Shown here: piece by piece, positions 54,569 to 64,000 of the stretch
Position numbering within the stretch: position 1 is the stretch's first letter
Layout: the number at the start of each line of letters is the position of its first letter
From: Bicyclus anynana
Taxonomy: Eukaryota > Arthropoda > Insecta > Lepidoptera > Nymphalidae
Direction: 5' to 3'
NCBI RefSeq assembly: GCF_947172395.1
Contig: NC_069084.1
Location: forward strand, 744,001-808,000
DNA: 64,000 bases
Program-made: the position numbers and the translations under genes
The notes under the pieces: generated by a model
The model's input: only the letters and a program-made list of their open reading frames with translations
What the model was told of the DNA's origin: nothing
Databases searched by the model: none

Positions 54569-55687
54569 ACCTGTATCAATATGGTAAATCGTGAGGATAA
54601 TTTAATAAAGAAACAGTTCTATAGACAGTTGTGACGGCTTATAACTGACTAGTTTTATGGTCTAAATGTGATTTTTATTTTTTATTTGCACGTAATTTTA
54701 GACCTTAAAACTAATCTTTCGGGTATGGTTTTTTTTTTCATAAGTGATTTTTTTTAATTTTAAGCTCTTTCTAAAATTATAGTACGCCGAACGTCCCCTC
54801 CTGAATTTAAAAGAACAGATTTTCAAACATATTTTGCCTAACTATTATATAAAGTATAAACCATCGGCCATCATCACCAACAGGAGAGGATTTGGAGCGT
54901 AGTGCCACCAAGCTGTTATAAAGAGGGTTGAAAGAAGATTTTAAGAGCTAATTTTTGTTAGAGTAAAGTGTCCCCACCGGCTAAACGGTTATTTAGAGAT
55001 ACGTAAAAAATTCACAAAAGTAGGGTATATGAAATTACAATCAAAACTGTAACGGTTAATTAGCAATCGCTATTTACAGAGTAATAGTCGACCAACTTAA
55101 AAAAGGTATAGTATGCGCATTATCATCTGAGTCGTCCGGTCATAAAAGTCAAAAAAGATAGGAATGTGCAGCGCGCCTACCTGCGCACCCTAATTATCGA
55201 TAAACGGCTACCTGCGCACGTGCTAATGATGAGTCAATAATGATTTGGACGATTCTGATTGGTCGGTTTCTAATGTAATTGCATTGCGTATTTTTTTTGC
55301 TATAAATGTGTTTACTGCAATTAAATAAATACATTCATGTGTTACTCGTTGCGCACTATGGATACTAATATATAATAAATTTGGCAGAAGACGAAGATTC
55401 TGATGATGAAGACTCAGATGAAGATTAATTTTATTTAGTTAATAATTATATAATATGAAATATGTATTATATTAAATCAAATATTGTTAATTTTTTTAAT
55501 TTTGTGAACAAGATACGATAATAAACTTTACTTATCGATAATATGTCTTTCATTGTTACACCCTTCACTAGACGGCTCCATAAGACCCATAAGTGCAAGC
55601 GAGATAGATATAGAGAAATGATTTATGGCCCTAAGACTCAGTTGTTAATGCTATTAGTATAGTTGGTAATGGAAAATGGCATACTAT

Positions 55688-56014
55688 TTTTATTCTTTAC
55701 AAGTTAGCCCTTGACTACAATCTCACCTGTTGGTAAGTAATGATGCAATCTAAGATGGAAGCGGGCTAACTTGTTGGTGTTAGGGGGAGATGAAAATCCA
55801 CACTCCTTTCGGTTTCTACACGACATCGTACCGGAACGCTAAATCGCTTGGCGGTACGTCTTTGTCAATAGATGGTAACTAGCCACGGCTGAAGCCTCCC
55901 ACCAGCCAGACTTGGACCAATTAAGAAAATCTCAATCTGCCCAGCCGGGGATCGAACCCAGGACCTTCTTTTTGTAAATTTTCCGCGCATACCACTGCGC
56001 CACGGAGGCCGTCA
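55688..56014 (-). mobile_element. tRNA-derived SINE (type 1), full length
   Basis: Reverse-strand copy from the tail (ctttacaagttagccct) to the head (cactgcgccacggaggccgtc). Confidence 0.85.
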
Positions 56015-56848
56015 AGTTGTTAATTAAAAAGATAAAGTTGTCAATAAGATAACTCAGAGTTTGTTAAAACTAAAAAGATTTTGGTATAGGTATGTATATT
56101 AATTTCGTCTATAAAATAAAAAAAAAGTTTGAAAAAAAAATCATTTTGGTTTCCTCCTTACATGCAAAGTGACGAAAAATTTTTCATCGTCTATACCATG
56201 GTGTGGGGTTATAGTATTGGTATTTTTGTGCATTACATAGGGGATTAAAGTGCTAACTTAATCCACGGAACCTTACTTAAGTGCTAACTTAATCTACTTT
56301 GCGCGTGGCCCGACACGCACTTGGCCGGTTTTTTAATTATTGTGGTGTACAATTTTAGAGTATTAAATAAATAAATAAATACCTACACACACACACACAC
56401 ACACACAAACTTTCGCCTTCATAATATTAGTGTGATAAATGTTAATGTTAATCAGGAACAACGATTTGACGCGCTATCCATGAATGAAGCATGGAGATGT
56501 AAGGTCAACTTTCCAACTGAGAGCTTCTTGAAACATCAAGACCTCATGATCCAAAGCCGCATACAACCACTGACCTAAAGAAGCAGTTTCGTTAATTACT
56601 TGACAAATTTTCCACGTGTGAGTTGTTTACAACTAATTCAATCGTCTGGAATAAAAATACGGACCAAGTGCTTGTCTGTCCACGCGCAGTGTAAGGTTCT
56701 TTAGGTTAAATTAACCACAATGCACAATATTAATGCACAAAAAATTCTGATATCGATGGCGATATCTAAGGATAGACGAGAAAAAATAATCTCCAGCTTA
56801 GGTACATGTAAGGGACTAAAAACAATATTTTTCAAGGTTTTAATACGT

Positions 56849-57165
56849 ACATCATCATGATTATCAGCCTATGAATGTCCACTGTGTGACATAGGCCTCT
56901 TGCATGGACTTGGACAAGCACAACAGTCTCGAGCTGCCACGTCTATCCAGCGGTTCCCTGCAACCGGAGTAAAGTCCTCGGTCCACCTAATCCACTTTCC
57001 GGTGCGGGGTCGCCATTCCGGCATTTTGGGACCCTAACGTCCATCGGCTCTTCGAACTATGGGCCTGCTCTTTGCCATTTCAGCTTCGTGACTCGCTGAG
57101 CTATGTCAGTGACTTGGGTTCTGCGGATCTCCTCATTTCTGATTCGATCACACAGAGAAACTTTT
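56849..57165 (-). mobile_element. RTE-type LINE 3' end
   Basis: Same family as 11206-11533 and 52690-53042: gtgcggggtcgccattcc, gatctcctcatttctgattc. Confidence 0.78.
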
Positions 57166-57318
57166 ACTTACGTACATAATTTGATTACCAATGATTTATG
57201 GGGAATTGTAAATGATTTTTTTAGTATAATGCAAACATTTAAATTTAATTAAATTCATGGTGAGGTGATAACACACAATTTATGTTTATGAACAAGCAAG
57301 CTGCTAATGATAAAATCC

Positions 57319-57433
57319 CAAATATAAAAGAATTTTTTTCGCGTAGGTTTTAAGTTTATTAGTACGTGCCTGCCATTCAATTTAGTTGCTTTAATCACCA
57401 AAGCCAACATAGGCACAGGAACTTCAATTAGTG
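57319..57433 (+). promoter_or_regulatory. Promoter and 5' UTR exon of gene F
   Basis: TATA box in caaatataaaagaattt (about 57320). The leader ends attagtg before a gtgagt donor (last exon base 57433). It is homologous to the promoter of gene E, including the accaaagc and cacagga blocks. Confidence 0.72.
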
Positions 57434-58081
57434 GTGAGTGAATTTTTAATCACTTGATACACATTGTTTTAAAAAAATATTTTTAACCGACTTCAAAAAA
57501 CGGAGAGGATCTCAAAGTGTCGGAATCTTTTCTCTATGAAATCATTAGATATGCTTTAAGTATTTACCGTGAATCCTATTAGTTTTAAATTCTCAACACT
57601 CCCCAAAATTAAGTCTCTAAGATTTAGTCAGTTATTTTTGTATTGGCCGTTCTTTTGATTTTTAACTCATGAACTCCTCGATGTTCATTGTTAAGCATAA
57701 AAGTAAGCTAATACCAATCTGCCCAGTGTTACTTTTGGCTTCTTTCCCCGACTGCAGCGAAGGCATTAGGTATACAACGAAGTAATTTGAGCACGGCTCG
57801 AGACCGTGGTGTTTGGATGTCCTAGACCAGCAGGATCTAGAGGCCTATTACCAACAGTGGGCGTCGACAAACATACTTTTTTATAGGAAGTACAAACAAA
57901 ATGCTGATTTAGGACCTTTTTCTAGGTTAAGCCACATATCGCATAGCACCACTTTATTGCTCCTCTTTGTGGACAGGTAAGCCATAATTTATTTTATAAT
58001 TGACTAATGTGGTATGGCGTTACTTAAAAATCTTTCTGTCTTATTTCATTCTTTAGGGTTCAACCGTATAACCCATTTTAG

Positions 58082-61000
58082 ATGGCGAAGTTATGGAGTC
58101 TCTTGGTGCTGATCAACACCGCAGCATGTCAGCATGTCACTCAGCCGGAAGTGCCCGAGCCCCCGGTGCTGGACCCCGACGAGTGGTGGGGTCCGGAGGA
58201 CACGCGGTACACATGCAATACAACGATCAGACCATTCACTGTTAAATTCCTGCCAGAGGTAATATTTATAGATGGCCAGGTCTCCCTCCTTGAAGGGAGT
58301 TTGTAGTTTAAAGCCACCACGCTACTACAATGCAGGTTGGTGGCGTTGGAGATAGTGTTTGACTCTTTCTTTATATAATGATGAATTCCTGATAATTAGC
58401 GGATGCCCGCGACTTCATCCACGTGAAATTTAGTTTTTAAGAAATCTCTCGGAGACCATGGGATTCGATTCGATTTCGGGATGAAAAGTAGCCTTTGTGT
58501 TAATACCGAAAAAAATCTGAATCCTTTCCAAATTTCAGCTAAATCGGTTATAAATTGACAAAGTTTCATACAAACTTGGATCCCCTATTTTATTTCCTTG
58601 GGGGTAGAATTGATCAAAATTCTTTCTTAGTTTTGTGCCAAATTTCAGCCCGATCCAAATTTTAATAGCTATGTTTAATTTATATATTTCGTTATAAATA
58701 AAATCGTTTGTACCCTGCACTGATAAAACAACAACTTCGATCCAGTTGTTAGCCTATATGGGTCCGGATCACAAGGGTTTGAGCCTTGGGTCTAGTTGAG
58801 AAAAACTTTTCTATCGTCTATGAAACTTTCAGTAAAGATTCTCAGCTTGTATTTAAGTAATTGACCTTGGAGAACCCGTAAAGCCATCAATCCTAATAAT
58901 CATCATCATCTATGTGAAAGTGATCGCTAAAGTCACGAGAGTACCCTAAGCCGCATCGTAGCAGCGTCTACCCATGAGTCTACCCATTTTTAGGAGGAAA
59001 GATGATAAACAAATGTCAAGCTATTTTCAGATGATTTACGATCTTAAATCACGTCTTAGAAATCACCGCGCCCTAGTTCCACCACTCCGAGGGGTCGGCT
59101 TCCAGTACGGCTTCAACCAGCAACAGGTAGACCCCTGGGTGCAGTACTGGACGGAGCAGTACGACTTTAAGCAGAGAGAGAAGTTTCTGAACAAGTTCCC
59201 ACAGTACAAAACGAACATTCAGGGTCTGGATATACACTTTATATGGGTGAAATGTGGAAAGGTAAGCAAATGCATTTGATTTTTAAAAATTTAAAGACAA
59301 ATCGGGTGTCGCTACGAACACAACCCACACAACCTTTTAATCTAAACTAAAACTTCCGCTGACAAACTGACGTAAATCTAAGATCAGATACTTGGGAATT
59401 CATGCAAGGGTGAATAATGAATATGTTTATTTTGACCGGGGTATTACTGTTTCTTGGCTTGACTTTTCTCTGCGTCAAATATTTGTAACGCGGGTAACGG
59501 ACTGTGTACTCTTATAATGAAAATCGACTAATAAAGAATAAAGGGGAATAATTGATTTATTTTCCGTGAAAAATAAATCAATCATTCTTTTATTTTCTCT
59601 CTTTATCTCACCTGATGGTGAGTGGTGATGCAGTCTAAGATGGAAGCGAGCTAACTTGTTAGGAGGAGGATGAAAATCCACACCCTTTTCGGTTTCTACA
59701 CGACATCTACCGGAACGCTAAATCGCTTGGCGGTACGTCTTTGCCGGTAGGGTGGTAACTAACCACTGCCGAAGCCTCCCACCTGCCAAACCTGGACCGA
59801 TTAAGAAAATCTCAATCGGGGATCGAACACAGGATTTGTAAATCTACCGCGCATACCACTGCGCCACGGAGGCCGTAAATTCTTATCCCTATGCATTACG
59901 GTTCTCTGCAATGTAACCTGGTTCTATTCAATACAAAGAGTACTTCAGGTGCCTCCTGGTGTGACCTGCGTGCCCTTGCTCATGTTGCACGGCTGGCCGA
60001 GCTCTGTGCGCGAGTTCTACGAAGCTATTTCTCACCTGACTACGCCGACCGACGGTATGGTCTTCGAAATTATAGCTCCGAGCTTGCCGGGATATGGCTT
60101 TTCAGATGTAAGTATAGAGCTCCGTAACCAAATCTATACTAATGTTATAAAGCTGAAGAGTATGTTCGATTGAACGCGCTAATCAGGAAATGTTGGTCCG
60201 ATTTGAAAAATTCTTTCAGTGTTAGATAGCCCATTTATCGAGTAAGGGTAAATATTATTTCCGTATTCATACGGGAATAGGAACTAAAATAGTAGTATTA
60301 TAAATCATTCTAGGCAAGCGCTTTTCACTTTAGAACGAGAACCTGTGATAACCAAACCATCCGCCTTCATCAATCATTTTATAAAACCTGATGGTTTGTA
60401 AGTTGAAAGTTTGTCACCCCACCACAGGTAAAGTATGGTAGCCAATTAGGCAATTATGTAATTTGCACCAAGTGTAGAACTTTTTGATATTTTATTTGTT
60501 ACATCACGAGGAATCTCCAGTCTCCAGTTGCCAGACTTTTAGGTCCGTGGCAACCCTTCGCTAGAGACTCTAAAATCTATCTATACTTATAATAAAACTG
60601 TAAATCTATAGAAGATATTTTGAAAATTTTAGTTACAGAGCGATAAATAATCAATACTTAAGCCAAAAATATATATTTTCTTGTCTATCTGTCTGTTTGC
60701 CTGTATTTTTGTTGACCGGACATCACGCTGAAACTACTTAATGAATTCAAACGAAACTTAGCATGATTTGAGACTTATTTGTTACGTTTGTTATATGTAT
60801 CGTACTTTAAAGTGACGAAATATTTTACGTGAATTTAAAATACTTAAAGGCTTTTCGATGATCCTGATCGTATAAATCGTAATAATTTTAACGATACTCT
60901 CTACACAACCTTGAAGCTCTGAAAACAAACCAAACGTAAAAGTCTTATATTTCCACTCTCAAAGAAATCAAAAAATAGGTTAAGCAAATATCGTACAAAT

Positions 61001-63617
61001 TTTAACGGAACCCTTAGTGGGCGAATCTGACTCGCACTTATCCGGTTTTTATAATCTCATAGCAAATAGGTGTAAATTAATAACTTCACTTCACTATCCT
61101 GCTCGCACCTAGCCCGGCGTATTTTGCATAGACAACTAGGAAATAGGGTATTCTAATCATTTTTTAACATGGTTATGATCACCTATTAAAATTTCCCATG
61201 ATGAGCCCTTTAATTTGATACCCATATTGTATTCTAAAATAAATTGCTTTTCGAGTCGATAGCGTCTCACTGTGCTGTTGTTTTAAATTTCACATATCTA
61301 AAAACAATTACGTAAATTAGTCAGCGGCTTGGATGATATGACGTAGTAAAGAATATTACACACAACCCTTCTTGTAGTCGAGTAATAAAAATAATTGTGA
61401 CGTTGGTCCTCAGGGAGCAGTTCGTCCTGGGCTGGGACCAGCGTACATGGGAGTGATCTTCAAAAACCTGATGAATAGACTCGGGCACAAGAAGTTTTAC
61501 ATCCAGGCCGGCAACTGGGGTGGTATCGCCGCCAACGCAATGGTCACGATGTTCCAGAAGGAAGTGTTGGGTCTTCATTCCAATATGCTTATAATATTAG
61601 AGGTAATAATAGCGCTTAAGCGGTTCAGAAGATAGTCTAGGATTAGCTTCCACCTTCACACAGGAAATAAAAATAAAAGAAATTATAGACGTAATGATTT
61701 TAACTATTGTTAATTATAATTATGTATGATTTTTTTCTAAAAGAGCAACTGAGTATGTTGTTGGCTCTTCTCAGCAAAACCTGCCTACCAATTCGATAGT
61801 CTTTACAAATTGTCAAAGTTGACGTTTCGATAGTGCATCGTAACTAAACCTACTTGAAAAAATGAATTTTGATTTTGATTTTTAATGTATCTGTTACACA
61901 GAAGATTGGCGTAGAGGTGCAAACCATATTGGCCGGTGTGAAGGCGGCCATGCAGATCCAGTCCAATGAATACGACCCGATATTGGCGTTAGTCGTCGAG
62001 GAGACAAGTCAAATACATATATTGGCTACTAAGCCCGACACTGTAGGTACGTAGATACGAATATGTCTTAAACAACCAAAAAATAAACTTACCTCTTTAT
62101 AATATAACTTTAGAATCAGTTTATCATTATAGGTATTGGCATCTCAGATACCCCAGTTGGTCTGATGGCGTTCTTATTGGAGAAGTTTTCGTCGTGGGCG
62201 CGTTTAGAGGACCGCTCGCTAAAGGATGGCGGTCTCACGCTCCACTTCACCAGAGAACAATTGATCGATAATCTCATGATTTACTGGATTAGCAACTGCT
62301 TCACCACTGCAGGCAGATTGTTTGCTGAAGCTTTCAGCAATGCGTACCGAATCTTAAGAATTGATGAGTAAGTTTTTAACACATGCCGGAAAAGAAGTGT
62401 TAAGGATGTTTGTGTGTTTTTTTAGTGATAGTTGATGAACCAAATTGATATCCCATCTGATGATAAGTAAAAAAACATACTTTATAAACAGAGCAACACA
62501 ACAGGGAATACAATAAACATAAAAGGTCGCAGCACAACTGATGTAAATGCCAAACTTTTAAAACATATTTAAGATGCATCGGAAGTTCTAAGAATGCTAT
62601 TGATGTGTTCAGTGATTTGTCTAGAGCAATCGATTTAAAAGATATTTGACCACTCCACACCACTATTTTATTAAAATTAACTGCGACAAAATAAAATGAC
62701 AACTAAAACACTATGACAAAATAAAATGTTTCACAACAATATCATTGCCTTCTGTCTCAGTAATAGAACACAAAAGATATGCAATAAATAAGATATTATA
62801 AATTGAATTGACCATAATGGAAGTCCCACAGAGTTTAATTTTGGGTAATTTTGTATTCTTATTATACAGAAACGTAGTATTAAACTTATTGTACTATTCT
62901 TATTTACCACACCATGTCAGCGGTATCTGTGAGTACTGTTTGCTGATGATACATGCATAATTTACTGGCAGACTGGCAGAAGTAAAGATTATTTTGACGA
63001 TGTGTACCGTGCTATATCGCATGAATCAAATTGGTTTACTACAAATAATTCACTTTTACATGCAAGAAAACTAAATATGCTGAGTTTTCATTACCAAATG
63101 ATATAAAATTAAATAAGTACCTATAAAATGAAAAAAATAATGAAACACTGGAATTGGAGAATTCCACGATTTTCCTGGGAGTGGATTGTAAACTTCAATG
63201 CGGTGATATATAGTAAACTGTCGGGTATACTCAGCTCAGCTGCATTTGCAGTGACAATAAGACAGTTTACTGATGTAGATACACATACACATTTGCATAC
63301 TTTTACAGTGTAATGTGTTTTATTGCGAGGCAAGGCTATGATATAAATTGTACATTTTAAGCAACGTGTAAATTAAAATATCTCTGTCCAGTTTCCCTAC
63401 TGAAGTACCGATCTGGAAGCTAGAAGCGAAAAATGAGAAGGTCTTCGTCCAACCACTGAACATGAAGAAGTACCCTAATCTGCTTGGAGTAACAAAAACA
63501 GAAGATGGCGGCACCTTCTTCGCCCTCGAGCTGCCCAAAGTCTTCGCTAAGGATGTCTTCAAGGCCGTCAAAGCTTTCAGAAAATTCCATGAAAAAAATA
63601 AAATTTGTAAATATTAA
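58082..63617 (+). CDS. Gene F: JHEH-like protein lacking catalytic residues (candidate pseudoenzyme)
   Basis: Seven plus-strand exons with GT-AG introns: 58082-58258, 59031-59261, 59949-60107, 61414-61602, 61902-62046, 62133-62367, 63392-63617, giving 453 aa with no stop or frameshift. It has the N-terminal anchor, WWGPED and HGWPSS. The nucleophile motif reads QAGNWG (Asn223 for Asp), the first Tyr region reads EETSQIHI (Gln289), the second reads GRLFAE (Phe364) and GGHF reads GGTF (Thr420). Glu at KNEKVF remains. It should not hydrolyse epoxides by the family mechanism. It could bind a ligand or partner, or be a young pseudogene whose frame is still open. Poly(A) signal AATAAA at 63646. It is nearly identical to E in exons 1-2. 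Confidence 0.9.
58393..58665 (+). mobile_element. Helitron-like repeat inserted in gene F intron 1
   Basis: Starts taattagcggatgcccgcga. Flanking sequence on both sides aligns with gene E intron 1 (gaatttctga ... aatagctat at about 43963-43995), where the insertion is absent. Confidence 0.7.
59588..59877 (-). mobile_element. tRNA-derived SINE (type 1)
   Basis: Reverse copy in gene F intron 2, lacking the extreme tail and part of the B-box. It ends gcgccacggaggccgt. Confidence 0.8.
60135..60295 (+). mobile_element. Helitron-like (Lep1-type) repeat
   Basis: aatctatactaatgttataa, gctgaagagtatg, ctttcagtgttagatagccc and tattcatacgggaatagg, in gene F intron 3. Confidence 0.65.
61640..61890 (+). 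mobile_element. Jockey-like LINE 3' end in gene F intron 4
   Basis: Begins agcttccaccttcacacagg, as in the 3' UTR of the 40-43 kb element, and ends in a gattttgattttgattttt tail. The tail stops about 15 bp before the exon 5 acceptor. Confidence 0.8.
62490..63345 (+). mobile_element. Decayed Jockey-like LINE (RT region) in gene F intron 6
   Basis: Diverged match to 41.96-42.75 kb: aaacttttaaaacatattt, ttctaagaatgctatt, gtttgctgatgatacatgca and gtttactgatgtagata. Many indels. Confidence 0.75.
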
Positions 63618-63873
63618 ACCTGTTTCAATATGGTGAGGACAATTAAATAAAGGAACGGTTCTGTTAACAGTAAAAATATGTCGGTTTCCTATGCCCGAAT
63701 ATTTCTATTTTCTAAAAGTCTGCGATTGCTAGACCTTCTTTATTTTATAAAAGCTAGAAGCTTTTTTTTATATTTATATTGTCCCACACAAAAGTCACGC
63801 CCGTTAATAGTATACTAATCAATATATACGCCTTTCCCTTTCCTAAATATAAAACAGATTTATGCGAACAATA

Positions 63874-64000
63874 GGGATGATGACAGTTTTGTAAATTATA
63901 TATTAATTAGGAGTATGATTTAATAGTAAAGCAATTTTGTAAAAGTAACCGGATATCTACGATCATTTCATTTTTTAAGATTTAAAGGGTCATATTTGCA
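63874..64000 (+). mobile_element. MITE (gggatgatgac family), cut by the window end
   Basis: Starts gggatgatgacagtttt and matches the reverse complement of 26150-26271 up to the last base of the window (aaagggtcatatttgc). Confidence 0.75.

Larger units (their letters stand above)
54610..57254. other. Intergenic region between genes E and F
   Basis: Contains a type-1 SINE (55688-56014, reverse), gggttccgtag-type repeats (56115-56335 reverse, 56655-56840), an (AC)n microsatellite (about 56388-56408) and an RTE-type LINE end (56849-57165, reverse). Positions 54610-55680 hold nothing that I recognise. Confidence 0.5.

Overview
This window is nuclear DNA of an insect, almost certainly a moth or butterfly (Lepidoptera). 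It is AT-rich and intron-rich. It carries a tandem array of juvenile hormone epoxide hydrolase (JHEH)-type genes and is full of repeat types typical of lepidopteran genomes: tRNA-derived SINEs, AAT-tailed RTE-type LINEs, Jockey-like LINEs and Lep1-type Helitron-like repeats. No prokaryotic, organellar or unrelated host gene was recognised. The species cannot be named from the sequence alone.

I reconstructed seven members of one family, here called Z, A, B, C, D, E and F. On the minus strand, from left to right: Z (only its first coding exon and 5' UTR exon are inside the window), A (444 aa), B (455 aa) and C (457 aa). On the plus strand: D (a decayed two-exon pseudogene), E (452 aa) and F (453 aa). 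C and D are head to head around 37.2-37.8 kb, so the array consists of two oppositely oriented blocks. All five complete genes have the same seven coding exons with identical intron phases (0,0,0,0,1,2). Each has a short separate 5' UTR exon, a TATA box just upstream of it, and a coding exon 1 whose ATG directly follows the splice acceptor AG. The encoded proteins have an N-terminal hydrophobic anchor, the WWGP motif, an HGWP oxyanion motif, a GGDWG nucleophile motif, two catalytic tyrosines and a C-terminal GGHF histidine. They are expected to open the epoxide of juvenile hormone or related substrates at the microsomal membrane.

The members differ in their catalytic residues. A and E keep the full set. 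B has Asp in place of the second catalytic Tyr. C has HGRP instead of HGWP. F keeps an open reading frame and good splice sites but has lost the nucleophile (Asp to Asn), the base (His to Thr) and both tyrosines (to Gln and Phe), so it looks like a pseudoenzyme. E and F are near-identical in exons 1-2 and much more diverged in exons 3-7, which suggests recent gene conversion or partial duplication.

The rest of the window is mostly mobile DNA. A near-intact Jockey-like LINE (40.1-43.4 kb) sits in the 5' UTR intron of E. An intact RTE-type ORF of 983 aa (45.4-48.3 kb), next to a 200-bp assembly gap, sits in the first coding intron of E. Several SINE insertions have clear target-site duplications; one ends 2 bp before a splice-acceptor AG of E, and one has a 5' inversion of the twin-priming type. 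There are also a TIR-bearing MITE family, a GGGTA-rich array split by a retroinsertion, a three-unit tandem repeat of about 150 bp, and several perfect short-loop hairpins.
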